Shown: one piece after another, positions 26,379 to 35,558 of the stretch
How the letters are laid out: each line of letters opens with the position of its first letter
Position numbering within the stretch: the first letter of the stretch is position 1
Source of the DNA: Massilia terrae
GTDB lineage: Bacteria > Pseudomonadota > Gammaproteobacteria > Burkholderiales > Burkholderiaceae_D
Length of the DNA: 64,000 nt
Direction: 5' to 3'
Assembly: GCF_024753145.1 (NCBI RefSeq)
Contig: NZ_JANUGU010000004.1
Coordinates: forward strand, 372,001-436,000
Made by a program: the position numbers and the translations under genes
The notes under the pieces: model-generated
Database searches by the model: none
The model's input: only the letters and a program-made list of their open reading frames with translations
Told to the model about the DNA's origin: nothing

Positions 26379-27275
26379 ATGGATGCATCGCTCTTCCCCG
26401 GATTCCGCCAGCTCGCCATCGAAACCGCGCCCGGCATCTCGATCAACGCAATCGTCGGCGGCGCCGGCGCGCCGCTGCTGCTCCTGCATGGCCATCCGCA
26501 GACCCACGCGATCTGGCACAAGGTGGCCGGCACGCTCGCCGAACGCTTCACGGTGGTGGCCTGCGACCTGCGCGGCTACGGCGACTCGTCCAAGCCGGCG
26601 GGCGACCCCGGCCACCTCGCCTACAGCAAGCGCAGCATGGCCACCGACGCGCTGCGTGTGATGCAGTCGCTGGGCTATCCGCGCTTTCGCGCGCTGGCCC
26701 ACGACCGCGGCGCGCGCGTGGCGCACCGGCTGATGGCCGACTACCCGGATGCGGTCGAGCGCGCGGTGCTGCTCGACATCGCGCCCACGCTGGCGATGTA
26801 TGCGCAGACCAGCGAAACCTTCGCCCGCCTGTACTGGCACTGGTTCTTCCTGATCCAGCCGGCGCCGCTGCCGGAACGCCTGATCGAGGCCGATCCCGGC
26901 GCCTATGTGCGCGACGTGATGGGCTCGCGCAACGGCTCGCTGGCGGCGTTCGACCCGCGCGCCCTGGCCGAATATGCGCGCTGCCTGGCCAGCCCGGGCG
27001 CGGCGCATGGCTTGTGCGAGGACTACCGCGCCGCCGCGAGTATCGACCTCGAACACGACCGCGACGACCGCGCCCACGGCCGCAAGCTGGCCACGCCGCT
27101 GCTGGTGCTATGGGGCGCGAATGGCGTGGTGGCACGCTGCTTCGATCCGCTGGCCGAATGGCGCAAGGTGGCGGATGACGTTAGCGGCCACACCCTGCCC
27201 TGCGGCCACTACATTGCCGAGGAGGCGCCGGATGCCTTGCTGGCCGCCGCCCTGCCTTTCCTCTCCGGCCTGTAA
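26379..27275 (+). CDS. Alpha/beta hydrolase, fluoroacetate/haloacetate dehalogenase type
   Basis: 298 residues. The family splits the carbon-halogen bond of haloacetates, including fluoroacetate, by a nucleophilic Asp. All residues known for that activity are present: nucleophile Asp109 with Arg110 and Arg113 in HDRGARVAHR, acid Asp133, halide-pocket His154 and Trp155 in WHWFFLIQPAPLPE, Tyr216, and the base His277. HGHPQTH near residue 37 gives the oxyanion region. The ATG at 26379 matches the family start; a GTG at 26313 would add 22 residues. Single gene, divergent from ppk1. The natural substrate could still be another haloacid or an ester. Confidence 0.82.
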   Translation: MDASLFPGFRQLAIETAPGISINAIVGGAGAPLLLLHGHPQTHAIWHKVAGTLAERFTVVACDLRGYGDSSKPAGDPGHLAYSKRSMATDALRVMQSLGYPRFRALAHDRGARVAHRLMADYPDAVERAVLLDIAPTLAMYAQTSETFARLYWHWFFLIQPAPLPERLIEADPGAYVRDVMGSRNGSLAAFDPRALAEYARCLASPGAAHGLCEDYRAAASIDLEHDRDDRAHGRKLATPLLVLWGANGVVARCFDPLAEWRKVADDVSGHTLPCGHYIAEEAPDALLAAALPFLSGL

Positions 27276-27404
27276 AGCGCAAGCGAAAATACAAATTGTC
27301 ACATTGTGTCTTCCTTTTAAGCAACGTTTTGCATTATCATGGTCCTCTCCGCCGCCGCCGGACGGACCGGCAGTGACCTCTTGCAGACCCATCTTGCGAT
27401 TTCC

Positions 27405-29330
27405 ATGGCAATCCAGCACACCGTTTCGCGCCCGTTCTCCATTCGCCAGTTGCGCCGGCCAGCCGCGGCCTGCGCGCTGGTCCTGCTGTCGGCCGCCGCC
27501 GCCGCCGACCAGGTTCCGGACATCGACGACCTGCAGCTGGAAGACCTCGCCAACATCAAGGTGACCTCGCTGTCGCGCCGTCCCGAGCTGTTGTCGGACG
27601 CGCCGGCCTCGGTGTTCGTGATCACCGGCGACGAGATCCGGCGCGCCGGCGCCACCACCCTGCCCGAGGCGCTGCGGCTGGCGCCCAACCTGCAGGTGGC
27701 GCAGAACGATGCGCGTAACTATGCGATCACCGCGCGTGGCTTCAACAACGTTTTCGAGAACAAGCTGCTGGTGCTGGTCGATGGCCGCGTGGTGTATTCG
27801 CCGCTGTTCTCCGGCGTGTTCTGGGACGCGCAGGACGTGATGCTGGACGACGTCGAGCGCATCGAAGTGATCAGCGGCGCGGGCGGCACCATGTGGGGCG
27901 CGAACGCGGTCAACGGCGTGATCAACGTGATCACCAAGCGCGCCGACCAGACCCAGGGCACGCTGCTGTCCGCAGCCGGCAGCGCGAAGCAGCAAAACGG
28001 CGCCTTGCGCTACGGCGCCACCGCGGCCGGCGGCAGCTACCGCCTGTACGCCAAGACCAGCCACAACGACGACCTCACGCGCGCCAACGGCAGCCCGGAC
28101 GACTTCGGCATGCGCCGCGAGCAGGCCGGTTTTCGCGCCGACTGGGGTAGCGCGCTGGAACAGTCCACCCTGCAGGGCGACGCCTACCGCGGCTGGCTGC
28201 ACCAGGCCGGCACGCGCGACATCCGCATCGGCGGCGCCAACCTGCTGGGCCGGATGATGCGCCAGAGCGCCGGCGGTTCGGAGCTGAGCCTGCAGGCCTA
28301 CTGGGACTACACCGAGCGCAAGCAGCCGGGCGCCTTCATCGAGCACCTGAACACCTTCGACCTGCAGCTGCAGCAGGCCAGACAGCTGGGCATCCACCGC
28401 TTGCTGTGGGGCGCCGGCTACCGCCACGCCTACGACCGGGTGCAGAACGACGCCGCCTTCGCCTTCCTGCCGGGCGACCTGAATATGGTGTGGTCGAACC
28501 TGTTCCTGCAGGACGAGGTCGCGCTGGCCGACACGCTCAAGCTTACCGGCGGCATCAAGCTCGAACACAACAGCTACACCGGCGCCGAGACCCTGCCGAC
28601 CGTGCGCCTGGCGTGGAAACCGGCGGCCGGCAAGCTGGCCTGGGCCGCAGTGTCGCGCGCGGTGCGGGCGCCCTCGCGCATCGACCACGACTTCTACAGC
28701 CCGACCCACCCGGCGCTGGTCAGCGGCGTGCCGCGCTACGTGATCGGCGGCGGACCCGATTTCGACTCCGAGACCGCCAAGGATATCGAACTGGGTTACC
28801 GCGCCCAGGCCGGCGCGCTGTCGTATTCGGCCACCTGGTTCCTGAGCCGCTACGACAAGCTGCGCACCGGCCAGGTCGATCCGGACGGTGTGATCCGCTT
28901 CCACAACGGCGGCAATGGCCGCGCGCGTGGCATCGAGGCCTGGGCCACCTGGCAGGCGCTGTCCAACTGGCGCCTGTCGGCCGGCGGCACGGTGCAGCAC
29001 ATCGTGACCAGCTACGATCCGGGCGTGGTGGACATCCTGAGCAGATCCGGCCTGGCCACCAGCGATCCGGCCAACCACTGGCTGCTGCGCTCCTCGACCG
29101 ATCTCGGCGCCGGCCGCGAGCTGGACCTGACCTTGCGCCACAGCGGCAGCCTGGCCACGCCCTACGTCAAGGCCTACACCACCATGGACCTGCGCTATGG
29201 CCTGCGCCTGGGCCGCAACCTGGAGCTGTCCCTGGTCGGCCAGAACCTGTTCGACCGCAAGCACCCGGAGTTCGGCGCGGCCACCGAGGTCGAACGCAGC
29301 TTCGCCGCCAAACTGGCCTGGAGCTACTGA
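27405..29330 (+). CDS. TonB-dependent outer-membrane receptor
   Basis: 641 residues from the ATG at 27405 (an upstream ATG at 27339 would add 22). A signal peptide (about residues 20-36, alanine-rich) is followed by a plug: LEDLANIKVTSLSRRPE, APASVFVITGDEIRRAGAT, and GANAVNGVINVITKRA. The barrel ends LAWSY. The LEDL-x3-KVTS start is common in receptors that travel with YfiR-type proteins. The next gene, yfiR-like, begins 14 bases downstream, and a CHASE8-type kinase follows, so this receptor may take part in signalling as well as transport. Ligand unknown. Confidence 0.88.
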   Translation: MAIQHTVSRPFSIRQLRRPAAACALVLLSAAAAADQVPDIDDLQLEDLANIKVTSLSRRPELLSDAPASVFVITGDEIRRAGATTLPEALRLAPNLQVAQNDARNYAITARGFNNVFENKLLVLVDGRVVYSPLFSGVFWDAQDVMLDDVERIEVISGAGGTMWGANAVNGVINVITKRADQTQGTLLSAAGSAKQQNGALRYGATAAGGSYRLYAKTSHNDDLTRANGSPDDFGMRREQAGFRADWGSALEQSTLQGDAYRGWLHQAGTRDIRIGGANLLGRMMRQSAGGSELSLQAYWDYTERKQPGAFIEHLNTFDLQLQQARQLGIHRLLWGAGYRHAYDRVQNDAAFAFLPGDLNMVWSNLFLQDEVALADTLKLTGGIKLEHNSYTGAETLPTVRLAWKPAAGKLAWAAVSRAVRAPSRIDHDFYSPTHPALVSGVPRYVIGGGPDFDSETAKDIELGYRAQAGALSYSATWFLSRYDKLRTGQVDPDGVIRFHNGGNGRARGIEAWATWQALSNWRLSAGGTVQHIVTSYDPGVVDILSRSGLATSDPANHWLLRSSTDLGAGRELDLTLRHSGSLATPYVKAYTTMDLRYGLRLGRNLELSLVGQNLFDRKHPEFGAATEVERSFAAKLAWSY

Positions 29331-29343
29331 ACTGGAGCCGCGC

Positions 29344-29925
29344 ATGCCAGCCTCCCGCCTCCTGCCGCGCAACCGCCGGCGCCTGTTGGCCGGTGCGGCG
29401 CTGGCCTTGACGCTGGGCTGGGCCCAGGCGCAGACCTCGGCGTTGCAAGCGCCCGGACCCAGCGCGGACCGCGTGAAGGCGGCCTTCATCCTCAAGTTCT
29501 TCAACTACGTCGAGTGGCCGGCCGCCGCCTTTGCCACACCCGGCGCGCCCTACGTCATCGGGGTGCAGGGCGATGACGCCGTGCTGGCCGAGCTGCAGCG
29601 CCAGGGCGCCGGCCGCCGGTTCAACCACCGCGCGGTGGTGGTGCGCGCGGTCGAGGGCGATGAAGTCCCGGCCGGACTGCAGCTGCTGTTCATCGGCGAA
29701 CGCGCCCGCATCGAGCCCCTGCTGCGCGCGGTGCATGGGTCGCCGGTACTGGTCGTGACCGACGCCGCCGGCGCGCTCGACCTGGGCAGCATGATCAACT
29801 TCAGGCTGGTCGACGACCGCGTCCGCTTCGAGGTGGCGCTCGGCCCGGTGCGCAACGCCGACCTGCTGATCAACAGCCGGCTGCTGAGCGTCGCCATCGC
29901 AGTCAACAAAGGAACAGGGCAATGA
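29344..29925 (+). CDS. YfiR-family periplasmic protein (DUF4154)
   Basis: 193 residues with a signal peptide (about 1-34, ending AQAQ). The family pattern is clear: VKAAFILKFFNYVEWPAAAF near residue 42, YVIGVQGDDAVLAEL, LQLLFIGERARIEPLL, and a closing GSMINFRLVDDRVRFEV with NADLLINSRLL. In YfiBNR systems YfiR binds the periplasmic domain of the diguanylate cyclase YfiN and holds it off. Here the next gene, overlapping by four bases, is a histidine kinase with a similar periplasmic domain, so YfiR probably controls that kinase. No paired Cys is seen in the mature part, unlike Pseudomonas YfiR. Confidence 0.88.
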   Translation: MPASRLLPRNRRRLLAGAALALTLGWAQAQTSALQAPGPSADRVKAAFILKFFNYVEWPAAAFATPGAPYVIGVQGDDAVLAELQRQGAGRRFNHRAVVVRAVEGDEVPAGLQLLFIGERARIEPLLRAVHGSPVLVVTDAAGALDLGSMINFRLVDDRVRFEVALGPVRNADLLINSRLLSVAIAVNKGTGQ

Positions 29926-32288
29926 TCAAACGCGCGCGCCGCTCGGTCTCGGCCAAATTCATGCTGGCCGTCCTGGCCACCACCTTCATCGCGCTCCTGG
30001 CCTCCGGCGCCGCCGTGCTGGGGCTCGACATCAAGACCTTCCGCGCCAGCGCCGTCAACGACCTGACCACCCAGGCCGGCATCCTGGCCAAGGTCAGCAC
30101 GCCAGCGCTGGAATTCGGCGACCGCGCGGTGGCGCGCGACAACCTCGCGCAACTGCGCACCCGGCCCGGCATCGCCGCCGCCGCCCTGTACGCGCCCAAC
30201 GGCGCGCTGTTCGCCAGCTATGCGCGCGACGGCGCCGCGCCGGCCTTGCCGCCCGCGCCGCAGGCGGCCGGCTTCGCCATCGACAGCGACCATATCAGCA
30301 TGTTCCGCCGCATCCAGCGCGGCAACGAGCTGCTCGGCACGGTCTACCTGAACGCCGACTATCCGCTGCTGCGGCGCGTGCAGCGCTACTTGCTGGTGCT
30401 GGCCGGGTCGATGCTGTGCGGCCTGCTGGTCGCGCTGCTGATGTCGGCCTGGCTGCAGTCGGCCGTCACGCGCCCGATCCTGGCCCTGACCGACGCGGTG
30501 CGCCAGGTGATCTTCCGGCGCGACTTTTCTGCGCGGGTCGAGAAGACCACCAACGACGAAGTAGGCACCCTGGTCGATGCCTTCAACTCGATGCTGGCCG
30601 AGGTCGGGCAGCGCGCCGAGGCGCTGGAGCGCAGCCAGGATGCGCTGTCGCAATTGAACACCACGCTGGAAGAACGCATCGCCCAGCGCACCGCCGAGCT
30701 GGGACGCGCGCACGAGCAGCTGCACCAGTCGCAGAAGCTGGAGGCGGTCGGCCAGCTGACCGGCGGCGTCGCGCACGACTTCAACAACGTACTGCAGGTC
30801 ATCATGAGCAACCTGCAGATGCTGCAGATGTCCCTGGCCGGCAACCCGGCCGCGCAGCGCCGGCTGGAAGCGGCGGCGTTCGCGGCCGACCGCGGCGCCA
30901 AGCTGTCGTCGCAGCTGCTGGCCTTCGCGCGGCGCCAGCCGCTGCAGCCGCAGGCGGTGAACCTGTCCTCGGTGCTGCGCCGCATGGACGAGCTGCTGCG
31001 CCGCTCGCTGGGCGAGGCGGTCCAGATCGAGACCGTGGTGTCGGGCGGCCTGTGGACCACCCTGGCCGATCCGCACCAGCTGGAGAACGTGATCCTGAAC
31101 CTGGCGATCAACGCGCGCGACGCCATGAAGGGCAGCGGGCGCCTGACGCTGGAGCTGGGCAACGCGCTGCTGGACGACCAGTACGTGGCCAACGAGCGCG
31201 AGGTCCCGGCCGGGCAGTACGTGATGCTGGCGATCTCGGACAACGGCTGCGGCATGCCGCCGTCCGTGCGCGAGCGCGCCTTCGAGCCCTTCTTCACCAC
31301 CAAGCGCGAAGGCGAAGGCACGGGCCTCGGCCTGTCGATGGCCTACGGCTTCGTCAAGCAGAGCCAGGGCCACATCCGCATCTACAGCGAAGTGGGGTCC
31401 GGCACCACCATCAAGATCTACCTGCCGCGCTGCCACGAGCCGGAGGCCGAGCTCACCGAGCCGGCCGCCGGGCGCGCGGTCGGCGGAGACGAGACCATCC
31501 TGGTGGTCGAGGACGACCCGGCGGTGCAGGCCACCACGGTCGACATCCTGTCCGGCCTCGGCTACCGGGTACTGAAGGCCAACGACGGCCAAGGGGCCCT
31601 GACCATCCTGCAGAGCGGCGTCGCGGCCGACCTGCTGTTCACCGACGTGGTGATGCCGGGCCCGGTGCGCAGCCCGGAGCTGGCGCGCAAGGCCAAGCAG
31701 CTGTTGCCGAAGATCGAGGTGCTGTACACCTCCGGCTACACCCAGAACGCGATCGTGCACGATGGCCGCCTCGACCCCGGTGTGGAACTGATCAGCAAGC
31801 CCTACCGCCGCGAGGACCTGGCGCGCAAGATCCGCACCATGCTCGACCGCCGCCGCGGCGCGCCCGCGCTGGAGGCGCCTGACGTGCCTGCCGCGGCGCC
31901 GGCGCCGGACGCGGCCGCCGGCCTGCACATCCTGCTCGTGGAAGACGACACCGACGCGCGCACCACCACCGGCGAATTGCTCGGCCTGCTGGGCTGCCAG
32001 GTCAGCAGCGTGGCCAGCGCGGAAGCGGCGCTGGCCACGCCGGACTTGTCTGAAATAAATGTGCTGTTCACCGACATCAGCCTGCCCGGCATGTCCGGCG
32101 TCGAGCTGGCGCGCGCCTTGCTGGCCCAGTTGCCGCGACTGCGCGTGGTGTTCGCCTCGGGCTACGGCGACCTGTCGGGCGAGCAACTTGGGGTCGAGGC
32201 CGACTTCCTCGGCAAGCCCTTCGTACTGAACGACTTGCAACAATTGCTGGCCAGGCTGCAGCGCGAGCGCGCCGCGCCGGCGGCGTGA
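29922..32288 (+). CDS. Hybrid histidine kinase with CHASE8-like sensor, HAMP and two receiver domains
   Basis: 788 residues. Membrane helix (about 13-33), a periplasmic domain of about 110 residues like CHASE8 of YfiN (DLTTQAGILAKVSTPALEFG), helix (about 155-175), HAMP, HisKA with His285 in GGVAHDFNNVL, HATPase with EPFFTTKREGEGTGLGLS, then two receivers with phospho-acceptors Asp575 (LLFTDVVMPG) and Asp718 (VLFTDISLPG). It has no DNA-binding or GGDEF output, so it must pass the signal on by phosphotransfer. It overlaps the YfiR gene (ATGA) and is likely its target. Confidence 0.9.
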   Translation: MIKRARRSVSAKFMLAVLATTFIALLASGAAVLGLDIKTFRASAVNDLTTQAGILAKVSTPALEFGDRAVARDNLAQLRTRPGIAAAALYAPNGALFASYARDGAAPALPPAPQAAGFAIDSDHISMFRRIQRGNELLGTVYLNADYPLLRRVQRYLLVLAGSMLCGLLVALLMSAWLQSAVTRPILALTDAVRQVIFRRDFSARVEKTTNDEVGTLVDAFNSMLAEVGQRAEALERSQDALSQLNTTLEERIAQRTAELGRAHEQLHQSQKLEAVGQLTGGVAHDFNNVLQVIMSNLQMLQMSLAGNPAAQRRLEAAAFAADRGAKLSSQLLAFARRQPLQPQAVNLSSVLRRMDELLRRSLGEAVQIETVVSGGLWTTLADPHQLENVILNLAINARDAMKGSGRLTLELGNALLDDQYVANEREVPAGQYVMLAISDNGCGMPPSVRERAFEPFFTTKREGEGTGLGLSMAYGFVKQSQGHIRIYSEVGSGTTIKIYLPRCHEPEAELTEPAAGRAVGGDETILVVEDDPAVQATTVDILSGLGYRVLKANDGQGALTILQSGVAADLLFTDVVMPGPVRSPELARKAKQLLPKIEVLYTSGYTQNAIVHDGRLDPGVELISKPYRREDLARKIRTMLDRRRGAPALEAPDVPAAAPAPDAAAGLHILLVEDDTDARTTTGELLGLLGCQVSSVASAEAALATPDLSEINVLFTDISLPGMSGVELARALLAQLPRLRVVFASGYGDLSGEQLGVEADFLGKPFVLNDLQQLLARLQRERAAPAA

Positions 32289-32387
32289 CACAGCAGCGTG
32301 CGCGCTATGTGTACGAGCGAACAGTAGGCGCCAGCCGCGGCTTGTAGCCTAAGGATGGGTCGGCGCGCCAGATCGGAAGGGGTCAGC

Positions 32388-35300
32388 ATGGGTGTTCTCG
32401 AACAGCTTTCGTACGAACAGCGGCTGCAGCTGGTCGTCGGGCAGGACCGCGAACTGGCGCTGATCACGACTGGCCCGGACGGCCTGGTGGTCGACTGGAA
32501 CGCCGGCGCCGAGGCCCTGTTCGGCTGGACGGGGCAGGAGATGGCCGGCCAGCCCCTGACCCTGATCTTCACCCCAGCCGACATTGCCGACGGCGTCCCG
32601 GCCCGCGAAATGCAGGGCGCGGCGGATCGCGGCAGCGCCGCCGACACCCGCTGGCACCGGCGCAAGGACGGTAGCGACGTGTTCGTCCAGGGCGCGCTGG
32701 TGGCGCTGCGGCTGCCGGACGGTACGCTGGCGGGCTTCGCCAAGCGCGTGCGCGAGGCCAGCCTGGCGCTCACCTTGCGCCAGAGCGAAGCCACCCTGCG
32801 CGCGATGATCAATGCCACCCCGCATATGGTGTGGTCGGCCGACGCCGCCGGCCAGTGCGACTACTTCAACGACAAGATGCTGGCCTTTACCGGCCTGCCG
32901 CAGCAGGCGCTGATGGGCGAGGGCTGGGCCGCCAGCGTCGATCCGGAGGACCTGCCGGCGGTCCGCGAGGCCTGGAACCAGGCGGTGCGCGGCGCCACCT
33001 CGCTGGCGATCGGGTTCCGCCTCCGCCACCACAGCGGCTGCTACCGCTGGGTACTGTGCCGCGCCGAACCGGTGCTGGACGCGCACGGCGCGGTGACGCG
33101 CTGGATGGGCACCAGCACCGACATCCACGACCAGAAGATCGCCGACGCCCGCCTGCGCGACGCCCGCCAGCGGCTGGAGGCGACGCTCAGCGCCGGCAGC
33201 ATCGGCACCTGGAACTACAACCTGGTCGAGGACCGCGTCCATGCCGACCGCAACATGGCGCAGCTGCACGGCATCCGGGCCGATAGCGGCGAGGGCCTGG
33301 CGCCGGAATTGTTCTTCGCCGCGATCCACGAGGACGACCGCGCCGAGGTCCGCGAATGCATCGAACGCGCGATCTCGGGCGGCAACCAGTTCAGCGCACA
33401 TTACCGGGTGCCGCTGCCTTTCGGCCAGGTACGCCACATCGATGCCCGCGGCAAGGTCGAGTACGCCGCCGACGGCAGCCCGCTGTGGTTCCCCGGCGCA
33501 GCGATCGACATCACCGCCCTGCGCGCCTCGCAAGAGGAACTGCGCATGCGCGAGGCGCGCTACCGCACCCTGTTCAACGCGATCGACGAAGGCTTCATCG
33601 TGCTCGAGATGGTGTACGGCGAACAAGGTGCGATCGTCGACCACCGCTACCTGGAGGCCAACGACGCGGTGGCCGCCATCATCGGCCGCCGCGACATGGT
33701 GGGCAAGCTCGCCAGCGAAGTGTTCCCGGACTATTCGCTGGCCTGGCACGAAATGTTCGCCCAGGTGCTGCGCAGCGGGGAAACGATGCGCTTCATCGCC
33801 GAGATCCATGGCCGGAAGCGCTGGATCGATTTCTCGATCTGCAAGATCGGCGACGATTCGCCGGACCAGGTCGCGGTCTTCCTGCGCGATATCACCGAGA
33901 TGAAGCGGCGCGAAGAGGCGCTGCGCCGCGGCGAGGAGCGCTATCGCGCCCTGTTCAACTCCATCGAACAGGGCTTCGCCGTGATCGAGATGATCGACGA
34001 TGCCGACGGCAATCCCTACGACTTCCGCTTCCTCGAAGTGAACCCGGCGCTGGGCCGCATCACCGGCCTGCAGGAGGTGGTGGGCAAGACGCTGCGCGAG
34101 TTGGTCCCCAATCCCAACCCCGACTGGATCGCGGAATACGGCCGCGTGGTACGCACCGGCGAGGCGCTGCAGCGGATCGACTACTCGGCGGCGCTGGACG
34201 GCTGGCTCGATGTCTCGGCGGTGCGGGTCGGACCGGCCGAGCACAGGCAGCTCGCGCTCGTGTTCAGTGATGTCACCGAGCGCCGCCGCCACGACGAAGC
34301 GCTGCAGACGCTGGCCGAGGACCTGGCCCGCGCCAACCTGCGCCAGCACGAATTCCTCGCCACCCTCGCCCATGAGCTGCGCAACCCGCTGGCGCCGATC
34401 CGCGCCAGCCTCGAGCTGATGCGGCTGTCGCCGGACGGCGCCACCGTGGCCAAGGCGCAAGAGATCATGACGCGCCAGGTCGACCACATGGTCCACCTGG
34501 TGGACGACCTGCTCGACCTGGCCCGCATCACCTCCGGCAAGATCGTCCTGAAGAAGGCGCCGGTGCTGCTGCAGTATGTGCTGCGGGGTGCGGCCGAAGC
34601 GGCGCTGCCGCTGATCCGGGCGCGCCACCATGCTTTCCGCCAGCACGTCGACCAGGAGCCGATGTGGATGGAGGGCGACGCCAACCGCCTGGTGCAGGTG
34701 GTGAGCAACCTGCTGACCAACGCCGCCAAATATACGCCGGAACACGGGGCCGTCACCCTCAGCGCCAGGCGCGAAGGCGATCACGCCCGGATCGAGGTCG
34801 CCGACAACGGGATCGGCATCGCGCCGGAAGCGCAGCCGCACGTGTTCGAGATGTTCAGCCAGGCCGGCGCCGGCGGCGCGCTGGCCTACGGCGGGCTCGG
34901 GATCGGCCTGAACCTGGTCAAGCGGCTGACCGAGAAGCACGGCGGCACGGTGCGCCTGGAGAGCGCCGGCGCCGGCCAGGGCGCCACCTTCACACTGCTG
35001 CTGCCGCTGCGCGAGGCGCCGCCGGCAAGCGCCGCGCCCAGCGAGGCGCCCGCGCCGCCCGCCACGCGCCCGGCCCGCATCCTGGTGGTCGACGACAATA
35101 TCGACGCCGCCGACATGCTCGGCCAGATCCTGCAGTTCGAGGGCCACGAGGTGACGGTCGCCTACGACGCCGGGGACGCGCTGGCGCACGCGGCGCGCTT
35201 CCAGCCCGAAGTCGCGGTGCTGGACATCGGCCTGCCCGGCATGAACGGCCTGCAGCTGGCCGAGGCGCTGCGCGGCGAGGCCGGGCTGGGCGAGGTCAAG

Positions 35301-35432
35301 CTGATCGCGCTGACCGGCTGGGGCACCGAGCAGGACCGCCGCCGGACCCGCGCCGCCGGCTTCGACGCGCACCTGACCAAGCCGGTCAGCATCGACGCCC
35401 TGCACGCCCAGATCGCGCAGCTGGTGTCCTGA
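32388..35432 (+). CDS. Hybrid histidine kinase with several PAS domains and a receiver
   Basis: 1014 residues from the ATG at 32388, chosen because GGAAGGGG precedes it; another ATG 33 bases upstream lacks this. No membrane segment is seen, so it is cytoplasmic. About five PAS/PAC units fill residues 10-640, then HisKA with His662 in LATLAHELRNPL, HATPase (MFSQAGAGGALAYGGLGIGL) and a C-terminal receiver with Asp946 in VLDIGLPGMNG. It begins 99 bases after the previous hybrid kinase and may share its transcript. Input and partner are unknown; the PAS units suggest small ligands or redox. Confidence 0.88.
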   Translation: MGVLEQLSYEQRLQLVVGQDRELALITTGPDGLVVDWNAGAEALFGWTGQEMAGQPLTLIFTPADIADGVPAREMQGAADRGSAADTRWHRRKDGSDVFVQGALVALRLPDGTLAGFAKRVREASLALTLRQSEATLRAMINATPHMVWSADAAGQCDYFNDKMLAFTGLPQQALMGEGWAASVDPEDLPAVREAWNQAVRGATSLAIGFRLRHHSGCYRWVLCRAEPVLDAHGAVTRWMGTSTDIHDQKIADARLRDARQRLEATLSAGSIGTWNYNLVEDRVHADRNMAQLHGIRADSGEGLAPELFFAAIHEDDRAEVRECIERAISGGNQFSAHYRVPLPFGQVRHIDARGKVEYAADGSPLWFPGAAIDITALRASQEELRMREARYRTLFNAIDEGFIVLEMVYGEQGAIVDHRYLEANDAVAAIIGRRDMVGKLASEVFPDYSLAWHEMFAQVLRSGETMRFIAEIHGRKRWIDFSICKIGDDSPDQVAVFLRDITEMKRREEALRRGEERYRALFNSIEQGFAVIEMIDDADGNPYDFRFLEVNPALGRITGLQEVVGKTLRELVPNPNPDWIAEYGRVVRTGEALQRIDYSAALDGWLDVSAVRVGPAEHRQLALVFSDVTERRRHDEALQTLAEDLARANLRQHEFLATLAHELRNPLAPIRASLELMRLSPDGATVAKAQEIMTRQVDHMVHLVDDLLDLARITSGKIVLKKAPVLLQYVLRGAAEAALPLIRARHHAFRQHVDQEPMWMEGDANRLVQVVSNLLTNAAKYTPEHGAVTLSARREGDHARIEVADNGIGIAPEAQPHVFEMFSQAGAGGALAYGGLGIGLNLVKRLTEKHGGTVRLESAGAGQGATFTLLLPLREAPPASAAPSEAPAPPATRPARILVVDDNIDAADMLGQILQFEGHEVTVAYDAGDALAHAARFQPEVAVLDIGLPGMNGLQLAEALRGEAGLGEVKLIALTGWGTEQDRRRTRAAGFDAHLTKPVSIDALHAQIAQLVS

Positions 35433-35508
35433 GGCAGCCGGCACAGCAAGCCGCTTGCTTGAGCAATCTCAACTTGCAGGGCGATCCATGGCCGACACTG
35501 GACCTGTT

Positions 35509-35528
35509 CCCGGCCTGCCCAGGCCGGG
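35509..35528. repeat. GC-rich perfect inverted repeat between kinase and peptidase genes
   Basis: CCCGGCCTG (35509-35517) pairs with CAGGCCGGG (35520-35528). It may act as a terminator stem for the kinase gene, but no T-run follows. It lies 31 bases before the peptidase ATG, so it could also sit in that leader. Confidence 0.45.
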
Positions 35529-35558
35529 CCTGTCCCGTTTCCAGCCGAGGTCCCCAGC

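Noticed and set aside
27296-27313. A Pho-box-like TTGTCAC followed by TGTC before the second TonB receptor.
   Set aside because: The second half is out of register by one base and incomplete, so it is not counted as a site.
27108-29504. A 798-codon antisense frame over the second TonB receptor.
   Set aside because: No signal, domain or ribosome site; the plus-strand receptor is unambiguous.
29550-32291. A 913-codon antisense frame over YfiR and the hybrid kinase.
   Set aside because: Low-complexity Gln/Arg/His-rich translation with no family motif; mirror of high-GC codon use.
32349-35444. A 1031-codon open frame antisense to the multi-PAS hybrid kinase.
   Set aside because: It is slightly longer than the real gene but has no domain sense; high GC at third positions keeps this frame open. 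The plus-strand product has clear kinase motifs.
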